Assembly (NCBI GenBank): GCA_016718805.1
Contig: JADKCP010000001.1
Span: forward strand, 868,001-932,000
Direction of reading: 5' to 3'
Length of the DNA stretch: 64,000 nucleotides
Source: Bacteroidota bacterium
GTDB lineage: Bacteria > Bacteroidota > Bacteroidia > UBA4408
Notes under the pieces: model-generated
Told to the model about the DNA's origin: nothing
Seen by the model: the letters and a program-made list of their open reading frames with translations, nothing else
Database searches by the model: none
Part shown: positions 1 through 9,129 of the stretch, piece after piece
Layout of the letters: each line of letters begins with the position of its first letter
Numbering within the stretch: the first letter of the stretch is position 1
Position numbers and translations under genes: made by a program

Positions 1-700
1 CCACCACATAATTTTTGGGTAAGGTAATTTTTACATCAAAATTTGCAAACTCACTATAAAATTCACCTTGTGTTAAATAGGGCATTGTATGCCATCCGTT
101 TCGATCGTATACAGCGGGCTTAGGATACCATTGCGAAATCATATAGGATTGTCCCAAGTAACCTAATCGTGAAATTTCGGCAGAAGGTAATTTTACATGG
201 AAAGGGGTATTAATAGAAATACTTTGGCCCGGCAACAAGGGTTCATTTAAACGTAATTTACCAACATCTATAAAAGTTTTATCAAGTTCAAAAACTGCTG
301 CTTGTTGATTTACACTAAACTTCAATCCATCAATATAGCCGCGTTCCTTTTCTGAAGAATAATAAAACTTAGTTTCACCATTTTCGAGCAATTGCTTGGC
401 CATGGCCGTTTCATCATTTTTGTATGCATTGGGCCATAAGTGAAAATAAATTTCAGTTAAGGTATCGCTCGAATTGTTAAGGTATTCAATAGTTTCGTTG
501 GCAATCAATTCATTTTTGGTATCCGATAAATGAACAACTATATGATAGGATAAAGCCTGTTGAAAATAATTTTTACCATGAGCAATCCCAACAAAATAAA
601 CCAGAAAAAGCAAAAGTAATCCAATGAATTTTTGGAAAAGAAAAGCGTTTTTTTTTCTTCTAGATATTGTAGTAATGGCTGCTAGCTTTTCAACATGCAT
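1..700 (-). CDS. M1-family metallopeptidase, N-terminal part (cut by window edge)
   Basis: Reading the reverse strand from the ATG at 698-700 gives an uninterrupted frame to base 1, so the C-terminal part, including any HExxH zinc site, lies outside the window. The visible 233 residues start with a short basic stretch and one hydrophobic segment (about residues 22-40), then a beta-rich region with phrases such as YFHLWPNAY and QWYPKPAVYD. These are typical of the N-terminal domain of Bacteroidota gluzincin (M1) aminopeptidase-like proteins. The start lies 8 bp after the stop of the TlpA-like gene on the same strand, so the two may be cotranscribed. Assignment is by motif memory, without the catalytic domain. 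Confidence 0.7.
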   Translation of the reverse strand, partial: MHVEKLAAITTISRRKKNAFLFQKFIGLLLLFLVYFVGIAHGKNYFQQALSYHIVVHLSDTKNELIANETIEYLNNSSDTLTEIYFHLWPNAYKNDETAMAKQLLENGETKFYYSSEKERGYIDGLKFSVNQQAAVFELDKTFIDVGKLRLNEPLLPGQSISINTPFHVKLPSAEISRLGYLGQSYMISQWYPKPAVYDRNGWHTMPYLTQGEFYSEFANFDVKITLPKNYVV

Positions 701-708
701 GATAGGCA

Positions 709-1818
709 CTAAGGCAAAAGTTTGCGAATGGCACTCTCTAATTCCTCACCGCGCAACCCTTTTGCAACTACTTTACCTTCTTTATCGAGCAACACGCTAA
801 ATGGTATTCCGCTAATGTTGTACAACTTCACAACCGATGAGTTCCACATGCCTAAATCGCTAATGTGTGTCCAGCTAAGGTGATCGTCGGCAATAGCTTT
901 TTGCCAGGCAGCTTTATCCTTATCAAGTGAAACACCTAACACATCAAATCCCTTTGCATGAAACATATTGTAGGCTTTAACTACATTCGGGTTTTCGGCA
1001 CGACAAGGACGGCACCAAGATGCCCAAAAATCAACCAATACAACCTTGCCGCGATACGAAGAAAGTGACACCGTTTTGCCATCTGGAGTCGATAAACTGA
1101 TGTCGGGAGCTAAAGTGCCTATTCCCAATTTATTCATCTCTGAAACTCGATTATGGAACATTTTTACATAATCTGAATTCGGATATTTAGCATAAAGTGC
1201 CTTGTCTAACTTTAAGTAATAATCCATTTCGGTTTCACTATTAAGGCGGTCAATTACCGAAAGGGAAACCAATGATTCAATATTGTCGGTGATAAATTTC
1301 TTTAGGAAAACTGTTTCAGTTATCTTAACTCGATTGTATTGCATATCCAAAGCTCTTCCAACACTGTCCATTTTAGGAGAGCCTTGATAGGATGCATATA
1401 CTTTTTTTAGAGAATCGCCAATGAAATAATTGCGTTGCATCACGTAATTTACAAGTGCTATTTTTTTACTTGCTTCTGAACCTTTTACGCTATAGGTTCC
1501 CGAAAAATTGCGCGCATCAGCATTGAATTCAATCTTATCTGCGGTATCAAGTAAGAGTAAAGCAAAATTTGAATTGGTTAATCGTAAACGATAAAAACCC
1601 AATTGAGGAACTGTGGCAGTTAGTTTAAACGAACCATCTTTTCCAACTATAACTGAATCCTTGCTGTTGATACTCGCAGCTGTTAGTTCATCAAAATAAA
1701 TTTTTTCGCCGGCACTGTTGCTAAGTTTTCCGGTTATCTCAACTGCACCTTTCGGTTTATTTGAACAGGCGATAAGTACCACCGATAGTAATAAAAGAGA
1801 GCATACAATTTTTTTCAT
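709..1818 (-). CDS. TlpA-like thioredoxin-fold lipoprotein with DUF4369 N-terminal domain
   Basis: A 369-residue exported thiol-disulfide oxidoreductase. The N-terminus is a lipoprotein signal with a lipobox ending in Cys18 (LIAC-SN). Residues about 25-120 match the DUF4369 beta domain found in front of many Bacteroidota TlpA/ResA proteins. A helical linker follows, then a thioredoxin-like/AhpC-TSA domain from about residue 232 with the redox pair Cys269-Cys272 in WASWCRPC. The cis-Pro motif GIPFS is present near the end. It probably reduces disulfides in periplasmic partners or apocytochromes, but no partner gene lies adjacent. Upstream is gatB, separated by 70 bp. Confidence 0.88.
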   Translation of the reverse strand: MKKIVCSLLLLSVVLIACSNKPKGAVEITGKLSNSAGEKIYFDELTAASINSKDSVIVGKDGSFKLTATVPQLGFYRLRLTNSNFALLLLDTADKIEFNADARNFSGTYSVKGSEASKKIALVNYVMQRNYFIGDSLKKVYASYQGSPKMDSVGRALDMQYNRVKITETVFLKKFITDNIESLVSLSVIDRLNSETEMDYYLKLDKALYAKYPNSDYVKMFHNRVSEMNKLGIGTLAPDISLSTPDGKTVSLSSYRGKVVLVDFWASWCRPCRAENPNVVKAYNMFHAKGFDVLGVSLDKDKAAWQKAIADDHLSWTHISDLGMWNSSVVKLYNISGIPFSVLLDKEGKVVAKGLRGEELESAIRKLLP

Positions 1819-1888
1819 TCTAATTTTTGTGGGGCTTTAGTGGATATTGTTTTTGTAGTAGGATTTGTTTGTTTTTTTAATTGAAATT

Positions 1889-3332
1889 TTACTCTTCAAG
1901 CATTTTTTTAACCAATGCATTGGCTGTTTTTGGGTCGGCTTTTCCTTTTGATAACTTCATTACCTCACCCATAAAAAGTGCTGCTAAATTAAGTTTCCCA
2001 CTTTTGTATTCAAGCACCTTTTCGGGATATTTAGCAAGTGCTTGCTTTACAAATTCAGTCAATGAATCAGTATCACTAACCGAAACCAAGTTATTTTCCT
2101 CGGCAATTTGCAAGGCGCTAGTTGTTGGTTTTTCAATCAATTTAGGAAACACTTGTTGCAATGCCAAGGTATGGCTCAAGCGACCCGAATCAATTAAATC
2201 AATTAGTTCGCTTATTTTTTGGGGAGTTAATGGAAATTGATTTAAATGTATTGCATTTTCATTGATATACGAACGTACAGGCCCCATTAACCAATTGGCA
2301 GCTGCCTTATAATTTTTAGTTAGTTGTATAAGTTCTTCAAAATACAAAGCTGTTTCCTTTGTGTCGGTAATAACTCCTGCATCGTATTCCGACAAACCGA
2401 ATTGCTGTACATATTTTTTATGTAAATCATTTGGTAAAGGAGGTAAAATTTTACGCACCTCTTCAATATAGGCTTTCGATACTATTACCGGCTGTAAATC
2501 AGGTTCAGGAAAATACCGGTAATCGTTCGCCATTTCTTTACTTCTTAAAATAAAAGTGGTACCGGTTTCTGCTTCAAAACTGCGTGTATCCTGGCTTATT
2601 GGTCTACCGGCTTCTACTTCTTCAATTTGTCGTTTTACTTCAAATTCAATGGCTCTTTGCACGTTGCGAATCGAGTTCATGTTTTTTACTTCCACACGGT
2701 TCCCAAATTTAGTATCTCCTTTTAATCGTACCGAAATATTAGCATCACAGCGCATGCTTCCTTCTTCCATGTTTCCATCGCAGATTTCTAAATAGCGCAC
2801 CAATTTTCGCACTTCGGTTAAGTAAGCATATGCTTCATCACCACTGCGCAATTCGGGTTCGCTCACCATTTCAAGCAAGGCTATACCGGCGCGATTTAAG
2901 TCTATCAAACTATCGTTGGGATCCTGATCGTGCATGCTTTTACCTGCATCTTCTTCCATGTGAATTCGAGTAAGATGAATAGTTTTTTCGACTCCATCTT
3001 TCGTTTTAATTGGGATAAAACCCTTGGTACAAATTGGAGTTTTATCTTGAGTTATCTGGTATCCTTTTGGCAAATCGGCATAAAAATAATTTTTACGCGC
3101 ATATTCATTTACTTCTCGAATATCGCAATGGCAAGCAAGACCAAGTTTTACGGCATATTCAATTACCTTTTTATTCGATTTTGGCAAAGTGCCCGGATGC
3201 CCTAAGGTAATTGCACTTACATTGCTATTGGGAAGATTGCCATATTCGGTTGAATCGGCCGCATATGCTTTGCTTTTTGGTAAGTAGTTGTATATGTACT
3301 TCAAGTCCGATTACTGCTTCGTATTTTTCCAC
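1889..3332 (-). CDS. gatB: Aspartyl/glutamyl-tRNA(Asn/Gln) amidotransferase subunit B, frameshifted near the N-terminus
   Basis: GatB binds the misacylated tRNA in the GatCAB complex, which converts Glu-tRNA(Gln) or Asp-tRNA(Asn) to the amide form. The body from SKAYAADSTEYGN onward is unmistakable (GHPGTLPKSN, RYFPEPDLQP, C-terminal YqeY-like helical domain ending VKKMLEE). The conserved N-terminus EKYEAVIGLEVHIQLLTK is also present, but in another frame starting at a GTG at 3330-3332. The frames meet at a T5 run on the + strand (3274-3278). Removing one base restores a 480-residue protein, the usual GatB length. As read, the continuous frame starts only at a TTG at 3304. GatB is normally essential, so a consensus error is likelier than real loss. 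Confidence 0.93.
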
Positions 3333-3733
3333 CGGTTTTTCTGACTATTTTTTTTAGACCGGTAAAGGTAAGAAATTACGAATACTGATATCAGTTGAAG
3401 TTTAGAATTTGGATTTTTTAAGAAATAGCATTCAAAGTAGTTGACTATTCTAATTTTAGCAACTATGGTGGGGAGTTAGTGAGGATAGTATTGCTGATTT
3501 CAGTAAATGCTACGAAATAGCTTATTAATTTGAAGTTTTATTGGCGTGTTGGACAAATGGTAAGGTAAAAAAAGCAGGTAGTTCTACGTATAACATTTCA
3601 TTTTGTAAATCATAAAATACTCATTTACAAGCAGTAATATATTGCCCCTGCGGCGTTGTTTCAGAAGTATTCTAAATTTTAATTTAAATTTATTTCCAAA
3701 AGAATTATTAATTCTAACCCTTATATTAAAACT
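3333..3733. other. Divergent intergenic region
   Basis: About 400 bp between gatB (reverse) and the 3734 gene (forward), with no supported gene. It holds the promoters of both directions. Two sequence features stand out: a 17-bp motif at 3575-3591 that recurs at 6317-6333, and a 22-bp string at 3692-3713 that recurs immediately upstream of the CD-NTase gene at 29328-29349. Confidence 0.6.
3575..3591. promoter_or_regulatory. 17-bp motif shared with 6317-6333
   Basis: CAGGTAGTTCTACGTAT occurs here and again at 6317-6333, flanking the four-gene operon that ends in a LuxR-type response regulator. It contains GTAG-TT-CTAC (an inverted repeat) and the palindrome TACGTA. A binding site for that regulator is a reasonable guess but is not shown by the sequence. 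Confidence 0.45.
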
Positions 3734-4048
3734 ATGACAACATTAAATGGAACAGAAGGAGAGAACATTCCTTTAGAGGAAGCAATACAAATGACTAGAG
3801 CATTTAGACTAGCTAACCCAGATGCAATTAAGGCATTTTACCTAGGAAAGGATATCATGAATGAATTGCTTCGACAAAATAACTGTGTAGGTATTCGTAT
3901 CTACAATGCATTGGATGTCGATAATCAACCTCAAGTAGTTATAGTTGGTGTAACAGCTGACAATGAAGATTTGTATGAAGGTATACGTGCCGATAAAACA
4001 AAACCATGTCCTTCATTGTGTGATATTAATAGTCCGTTAAATCAGTAG
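3734..4048 (+). CDS. Conserved small protein of unknown function (104 aa)
   Basis: A soluble protein without signal peptide or membrane segment. It begins MTTLNGTEGENIPLEEA and ends in a Cys-containing tail (KPCPSLCDIN). The middle alternates helix and strand (IRIYNALDV, PQVVIVGVTA), suggesting a small alpha/beta fold. I do not recognise a named family. It is the first gene of a tight operon: 2 bp separate its stop from the TTG start of the next membrane protein, followed by a histidine kinase and a response regulator. A role linked to that signalling pair is inferred from position only. Confidence 0.75.
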   Translation: MTTLNGTEGENIPLEEAIQMTRAFRLANPDAIKAFYLGKDIMNELLRQNNCVGIRIYNALDVDNQPQVVIVGVTADNEDLYEGIRADKTKPCPSLCDINSPLNQ

Positions 4049-4050
4049 TC

Positions 4051-4695
4051 TTGAATATCAGTTTCGAATTAGTTGCTAGTTATATAGGTCCAATCAGTTC
4101 TGCTTTGGCTATCGGCTTTTTTTTGTTTCGAATAAAAACGTTGGATTTACCGGCCAAGGTCTTATTTTGTTTAACTATACTCTCGTTTCTTACAGATTGT
4201 ATTACTTCTGTTTTGGCAGGATATAAAATGAACAATTTGATGGTAATGCATGTGTATACTGTGTTAGAATTGTTTTTTTATTGTTTTTTTTATTCCTTGT
4301 TGTTCAAGTCAACTTCAAGTAAATACTACTTATTGGTTTTGAGTTTAATGTTGTTGGCAGCTGAATTAGTGGATGCGTTTTATATCTCTAAACTTTCGCG
4401 CATAAACTCAATTGCATCTTATTGCGAAGCCTTAGCTTTTATGGTGGTTTCTCTGCTTTTTTTCTACAGCATGATAAAAAATTTACCACAAAAAAATATT
4501 CTCAATTATCCATTGTTCTGGTTCAATTCGGGAATACTCATATACTTTTCAGGTAATTTGTTTTTGTACCTGTTTATTTCATTTGTGAACCCACAAGATT
4601 CTAGATTTTTGGGCGATTTGTGGAACATTAATTCCTTTTTGTATTTCTCTTATAATTTGTTTTTGATTGCTGGAGCATGGAAGTCTCGCAAATAA
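4051..4695 (+). CDS. Polytopic membrane protein upstream of a histidine kinase
   Basis: 214 residues beginning at a TTG codon 2 bp after the preceding stop. The sequence is almost entirely hydrophobic, with six to seven likely transmembrane helices (for example ISSALAIGFFLF, VLFCLTILSF, YLLVLSLMLL, ILIYFSGNLFLYLF, SYNLFLIAGAW) and no soluble catalytic domain. Its 3' end overlaps the ATG of the histidine kinase by 19 bp, implying translational coupling. It may serve as the membrane sensor for the kinase, which itself has only one membrane helix. No family name is claimed. Confidence 0.8.
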   Translation: MNISFELVASYIGPISSALAIGFFLFRIKTLDLPAKVLFCLTILSFLTDCITSVLAGYKMNNLMVMHVYTVLELFFYCFFYSLLFKSTSSKYYLLVLSLMLLAAELVDAFYISKLSRINSIASYCEALAFMVVSLLFFYSMIKNLPQKNILNYPLFWFNSGILIYFSGNLFLYLFISFVNPQDSRFLGDLWNINSFLYFSYNLFLIAGAWKSRK

Positions 4696-5487
4696 ATTGG
4701 GTGTTTGTGCTGGTTGCAGCTTGTGCTTCCATGGCCTTGTTGGCTATTTTCATCATGACTTTTGTGGTGCATTATCAAAAGAATTATTCAACATGAGCAT
4801 GAAAAGCAACAAGAAAAATTAAAGTTCCAGTCTGAATTGCTTCGAGCCAATTTGCTGGTGGAAGAACGAGAACGGAGTCGCATCTCGAAAAATATTCACG
4901 ATGAAGTTGGGATTTTGCTTAGCCTCTTAAAGATGAACCTCACAGGATTAAACCGTAACGAAGAGATAGCGGAATCGGAAAAACGAAAATTGCACAACCT
5001 GACCGACCTTACCGATAAAATAATTTTTAGCACCCGCTCTATTGCGAAAGATTTGCAATCGCCACTCTTAAGGGATTTTGGCTTTGTGATGGCGCTAAAC
5101 GATTTGTGCAAGCAAATTAACGAGAGCAATGAAATGTCGGTTCAACTAATTACCCAAGAAATGGAATTGCGTTTTGATGAAAATATTGAACTCCAATTGT
5201 ACCGTATTTGCCAGGAAATAATCAATAACATTTTGAAACACGGAGCTACACAATTGGTGCAAATTACCTTAAGTAAAAATTCAGATGAGCTTGTGTTGTT
5301 GTTCGAATACAGTGGCAATGGGATAACCGACAAGGAACACGCACATCTATTGAAAACAGGCAATGGTAACGGATTGAAGAATATTGTAAGCCGACTCCAA
5401 CTGTTAAAGGCAAAACAAACATTAAGTAGAGATAACTTTCATTTTTCACACCTTATTCAAATTCCATTATTAAATGAGAAAGAGTAA
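4677..5487 (+). CDS. Membrane-anchored sensor histidine kinase (HisKA_3/HATPase), interrupted by a 1-base frameshift
   Basis: The catalytic part has a coiled coil (HEKQQEKLKFQSELL), the phospho-acceptor box RISKNIHDEVG typical of HisKA_3 kinases, an N-box region (ICQEIINNILKHG) and a G-box (GNGNGLKNIVSRL). The likely start is the ATG at 4677, which gives MEVSQINWVFVLVAAC and one transmembrane helix ending FVVHYQK. That frame stops at a TGA at 4794-4796, while the kinase continues in the +1 frame. Dropping one base in the A4 run at 4777-4780 joins them. Membrane anchor plus coiled coil plus HisKA_3 is the standard Bacteroidota architecture, so the split is probably an artefact. The end overlaps the response regulator by 14 bp. 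Confidence 0.85.
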
Positions 5488-6121
5488 AATACGTGTTGCC
5501 ATTACCGACGATCATCCTTTGTTTCGTGAAGGAATGAGTGCTTTGTTAAACGAAGAGCCCGAGATAAAAGTAATCTTGAAAGCTTCCAATGGAAGAGAAT
5601 TGCTCGATCAGCTAAAAACCACACAGGTTGATGTATTGCTGCTCGATTTGGAGATGCCGGTAATGCCGGGCAGAGAAACCTTGGATATTGTGAAAATGCG
5701 TTATCCCGATATTAAAGTATTAATACTAACCATGCATAACGACGATAATTTTATTGTAGAAATGGTAGATAGGGGCGCTAATGGATTTTTGCTTAAAGAC
5801 AATAGTGTTGACGATGTAATTGACGGAATAATTTGTGTAACCCATACCGATTATTATTTCACTAAAAGGGTGCGAGATGCTATTAAAAATATAAGCGAAC
5901 TAAGAGAAAAGCATCAACAAAATAAGTTTGAAAAACTCACACCGCGTGAAATAGAAATAGTAAAAATGATTTGCCGCGACATGAAGTCATCCGAAATCGC
6001 CCAAGAGCTAAACATCAGCTTACGCACTGTTGAAGGGCATAGAAATAATTTAATTGCCAAAACCAATTGCAAAACAACTGCGGGAGTTGTATTGTATGCT
6101 ATAAAGAATAAAATCCTTTAG
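5474..6121 (+). CDS. NarL/FixJ-family response regulator (REC + LuxR HTH)
   Basis: 215 residues. The receiver domain (about 5-125) has the acidic pair in ITDDHPLF, phosphorylation site Asp58 in LLLDLEMP, the Thr/Ser switch in LILTMHNDD and Lys in FLLKD. The LuxR-type HTH (about 150-215) reads KLTPREIEIVKMI then SSEIAQELNISLRTVEGHRNN. It overlaps the kinase gene by 14 bp and is almost certainly its partner. Targets are unknown. The CAGGTAGTTCTACGTAT motifs on both sides of the operon are candidate binding sites. Confidence 0.93.
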   Translation: MRKSKIRVAITDDHPLFREGMSALLNEEPEIKVILKASNGRELLDQLKTTQVDVLLLDLEMPVMPGRETLDIVKMRYPDIKVLILTMHNDDNFIVEMVDRGANGFLLKDNSVDDVIDGIICVTHTDYYFTKRVRDAIKNISELREKHQQNKFEKLTPREIEIVKMICRDMKSSEIAQELNISLRTVEGHRNNLIAKTNCKTTAGVVLYAIKNKIL

Positions 6122-6316
6122 CAATTTATACAAGTGTAAATCAAAAGCAATAAAATCGTCCCTCCATTTTACAAGTTTTTTTTCTGTACCTCGAAGTAGC
6201 GATAATCTGTTTTGTTACTTTAATGAAAAATATCTGTAAAGCAGGGAATTAAGCAGCTATCCCTTTACTGGCTTCATTTCCATCGCTTAATCACACACTT
6301 TCTGTGTTTTAAAAAT

Positions 6317-6333
6317 CAGGTAGTTCTACGTAT
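6317..6333. promoter_or_regulatory. Second copy of the 17-bp motif
   Basis: Identical to 3575-3591 over 17 bases, 184 bp after the response regulator stop and 65 bp before a small open frame at 6398. The rest of 6122-6712 shows no other supported signal apart from that frame and AT-rich DNA. Confidence 0.45.
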
Positions 6334-6397
6334 TGACAAAGCGTATTTGGCGACCGTACATTTGGCAATATGTAAATTGAAATATAACTCCTAAAGC

Positions 6398-6574
6398 ATG
6401 TCGCGCAAAATGAAAAATTTTAAAAAAGTCGAAAGCAACAATTCTCGGGCAATTGAACTAAAACAAAATGCCTCTAGTGTGAGAAGTTTACTGCATCAAA
6501 ATCCTAAAACGTTGACTTCAACTATACAAGAATTTAATAAAGCAATTACAGCTTATTTAAAAGGTTTAGATTGA
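6398..6574 (+). CDS. Possible small basic protein (58 aa)
   Basis: An ATG-initiated frame starting MSRKMKNFKKVESNNSRA and ending ITAYLKGLD. The composition is Lys/Asn-rich, mostly helical and soluble. It lies 65 bp downstream of the repeated regulatory motif and is the only open frame in the 590-bp gap. No family is recognised. It could be chance in AT-rich DNA. Confidence 0.3.
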   Translation: MSRKMKNFKKVESNNSRAIELKQNASSVRSLLHQNPKTLTSTIQEFNKAITAYLKGLD

Positions 6575-6712
6575 ATTTGGAAATTGAAATTGAATGTTTA
6601 ATTAAGCAGTTGCTTTAGGTAGTTAAAGTTATGGTCGAGGATTTCTTAAATAAACAAAATATTCTCTTAGTAATTCGATAAGTTAATTTAATAATTAAAA
6701 CCAAATACAAAT

Positions 6713-7552
6713 ATGAAGAAATTTCTCACTACCATAATTAGCACATTAATGTGTTCTTATTTGAATTTTTCTTTTGGTCAAGAATTTGGATCAAAAGACA
6801 CAATTAGCATTTCTTTTTTAACGGATGTTAATTTTTCATCATCAGCTGACGATAATCGTAAGGAAGCTAGTTCTGGAATTGGTACTATAGGTCTCAAATA
6901 TGAAAAGGGTTATGTTTACGGTAATACCAGTTTTACTGTTTACTCTCAGAACAAAAGCATCGTGAGTGACACTTCTGAAATTAAAATTTTTGGATCTAAT
7001 TTACTCCTACCAGAAAATAGTTCGTCAAAAGTGAGTAATTTCTCAATTTTACTTGGTCTTAAAACGTTTTATTTAAACTCAGAAAAACTAGAGGCAAATA
7101 CTTTTAGCCTTAAAAGATTTGGTGCAAATATTGAATTTAAGGTAAACAATAATATTTGGAAAAACGATTCGTTAACTTCATCTATTACAATTAATACATT
7201 TAATGCGAATCTAAATTATATGCTGTTAAATGCGAAAATTTTAAACACTAACGAAAGAATAAAACTTATTGTTTCCTATGGTTTAACAACAAGAAGGCTT
7301 GGAGGGGATTTCGGCCTTAATTCGAATAATCGTTTGCGTAAAGATTTTTTAGGCACTGATGTAAGAGGATTTAACGGTAGCAACATTGGTGTAAGGTTAG
7401 AAATTTCAAAATTTTACGGAGAAATGAACCTTACTCATTTCAATAATAAGTATAATATTTCTGGGTTTAGCGGTGACCAAGCCATAATAACCATCGGGTT
7501 AATAGCAGACTTAACACTTGTAGCAAAGGATTTGGGTTTAGTTAAGCAATAA
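6713..7552 (+). CDS. Exported beta-rich protein, probably an outer-membrane protein
   Basis: 279 residues. The N-terminus is a clear Sec signal (MKKFLTTIISTLMCSYLNFSFGQ, cleavage after FGQ). The mature part alternates hydrophobic and polar residues in strands (IGTIGLKYEKGYVYGNTSF, LKLIVSYGL-like, NIGVRLEISKFYGEMNLTHF) and ends in an aromatic/hydrophobic tail, as in small outer-membrane beta-barrels. There is no T9SS tail and no recognised family. It is transcribed alone: 590 bp of non-coding DNA precede it and a transposase relic follows. Confidence 0.75.
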   Translation: MKKFLTTIISTLMCSYLNFSFGQEFGSKDTISISFLTDVNFSSSADDNRKEASSGIGTIGLKYEKGYVYGNTSFTVYSQNKSIVSDTSEIKIFGSNLLLPENSSSKVSNFSILLGLKTFYLNSEKLEANTFSLKRFGANIEFKVNNNIWKNDSLTSSITINTFNANLNYMLLNAKILNTNERIKLIVSYGLTTRRLGGDFGLNSNNRLRKDFLGTDVRGFNGSNIGVRLEISKFYGEMNLTHFNNKYNISGFSGDQAIITIGLIADLTLVAKDLGLVKQ

Positions 7553-7680
7553 TACTATAATCATAATTTCTTAGTTGTTTGTTTAAAACTTGTTTGTGCT
7601 AACCAATAATTGAACACATTCACCCGTCCTAAATCGCATCTTGCAAGTGTGAACTATTGCCAAGCCTCTGGCTTAACTAG

Positions 7681-7926
7681 TTATAATTCATCCATTTCAA
7701 ATGGACTATCAGGTTTGACGCTACTATAAAAATAGTTTGCTACATCAGTTACAATTCCTGCAGGTACCGGATTTTGATGAATATAATCTATTACTTCATT
7801 CTAATAGAGTTCAACTGGATGATTGGTGTATTGCCAAAAATGATGATTTGAATTCTGCTTATTCTTTTTCGTAAGAAATCGAAACAAAAAGAGCAGCTAA
7901 TCCTTCCTGCTTTCCTGATTGTTTTC
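7681..7926 (-). pseudogene. Decayed REP-associated tyrosine transposase (RAYT/Y1_Tnp), C-terminal remnant
   Basis: Read on the reverse strand, this non-coding stretch translates to the hallmark end of IS200-like REP-associated transposases: ESRKD then a stop, LLFLFRF, NHHFWQYTNHPVELY then a stop, NEVIDYIHQNPVPAGIV, and a final YFYSSVKPDSPFE. Two in-frame TAG codons break it. The first sits where the family usually has Trp, consistent with TGG to TAG. The N-terminal catalytic part (HUH motif and Tyr) is missing. Two REP-like hairpins lie just upstream of the remnant at 8021-8063. Confidence 0.75.
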
Positions 7927-8020
7927 TTCAAGTTATTTTATATCGATCTCCGCTCATAAAGCAAATTTAAATGATTCGCATATACTTCTACAATAGTCTG
8001 GAAGCGGTATTTTTGTTTAA

Positions 8021-8063
8021 TGCGTTACAAACGCAAATTTCCTGCATCCGCGTTGCAAACGCG
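8021..8063. repeat. REP-like pair of short hairpins
   Basis: Two perfect 6-bp stems with 3-nt loops: TGCGTT-ACA-AACGCA (8021-8035) and CGCGTT-GCA-AACGCG (8049-8063). They are spaced 13 bp apart beside a decayed REP-associated transposase, as expected for a REP/BIME remnant. Confidence 0.6.
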
Positions 8064-8127
8064 TACGAGTAGGGGCAATCAGAAGAATTACCCTTTTTAA
8101 ATACACCACTTATTTAAGTTTAAGAAA

Positions 8128-9111
8128 TCAATGCTGAACAACAATCTTTCTTCTCTGCTTCATTCCATTTCCAAATTCACACTCAACAATATAAACCCCA
8201 TTTTCGAGATTTGAAACATCAATATTTTCAAGATAACTATTACATGCTCTATTAAAAACCGCACTTCCATAAACATTCCAAATCTTAACTTGTTTCTTGA
8301 GTTGAAGTGATTTTATTTGCAAGCTAGCATTTGCAGGATTTGGAAAAATTTCAAAATTGGAATTTCCCAATTCATCTATTGCTGTTATTGTATCTTCAAT
8401 TAAGGTGATATCATCATAGTAATAATATGCAAATGGATATGGAGAAAAATAGGGATTAGTCAAAGAGTCACATAAAGTAACATCATGAAAATTTCCAAGA
8501 GTTAAGAAATTTTCTCCGCCAATAGCTACATAACTTCCACTAATCTGAACCCAATTTAAAGTGTCATTAATTCTTCCATTATATTGAATTTGTGGTGTTA
8601 CAGGTATCTTCATACGATCGGTACTTGTATAAAGTAAGCTATCATTTGAAAAATAAGCATCAAATTTTGTGATTGAATAACCACATTTATTTGATAATGA
8701 AACAAAATAATTTAAGTTGTACTTTTTTCCTGCAATTAGTGTTTGAGTTAATTTTGTTTCAGCATATTCTCTTTCTCCATTTCCAGAAAAAAAAGGAGTA
8801 AATAATGCACCTCCCATAAATCCAATGCCACTATGTGCCGATTGAAATCCAATAAAATTTGCTGGTACCGAAACATTGGATTGAGAATCGGCACATTGGT
8901 AAAAAAAATCTGTACTACAAAATGCATTTACATTATGATTGCCGGGATATTTATGAGGTTGAAACCAACCATTAGCATAATATAGTTGAGATAATTGATT
9001 TGGGCATGTTGAAAAATTTTCAAAATCCCCGTTAGTTATTAAATTTTGAGCTTTTGTATGGAAATAATAGAAAACTGAAATAACAAGAATTACCCTTTTT
9101 AAATACACCAC
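8128..9111 (-). CDS. T9SS-exported protein, tandem paralogue 1
   Basis: 327 residues: signal peptide (MVYLKRVILVISVFYYFHTKAQ), a single beta-sandwich-like domain beginning NLITNGDFENFSTCPN and ending YYYYDDITLIED, and a type A T9SS sorting tail (FEIFPNPANASLQI to RRKIVVQH). The tail directs passage across the outer membrane by the type IX system and anchoring or release. The NGDFE opening is common in carbohydrate-binding-module-like Bacteroidota surface proteins, but ligand and function are unknown. Its neighbour 9130-10140 is a close paralogue. Differences concentrate in the signal peptide and in the first third of the mature protein. Confidence 0.85.
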   Translation of the reverse strand: MVYLKRVILVISVFYYFHTKAQNLITNGDFENFSTCPNQLSQLYYANGWFQPHKYPGNHNVNAFCSTDFFYQCADSQSNVSVPANFIGFQSAHSGIGFMGGALFTPFFSGNGEREYAETKLTQTLIAGKKYNLNYFVSLSNKCGYSITKFDAYFSNDSLLYTSTDRMKIPVTPQIQYNGRINDTLNWVQISGSYVAIGGENFLTLGNFHDVTLCDSLTNPYFSPYPFAYYYYDDITLIEDTITAIDELGNSNFEIFPNPANASLQIKSLQLKKQVKIWNVYGSAVFNRACNSYLENIDVSNLENGVYIVECEFGNGMKQRRKIVVQH

Positions 9112-9129
9112 TTATTAAAGTTTAAGAAA

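Noticed and set aside
4896..5449. Reverse-strand open frames inside the histidine kinase gene
   Set aside because: They overlap a clearly coding kinase with HisKA_3 and HATPase motifs and show no family features.
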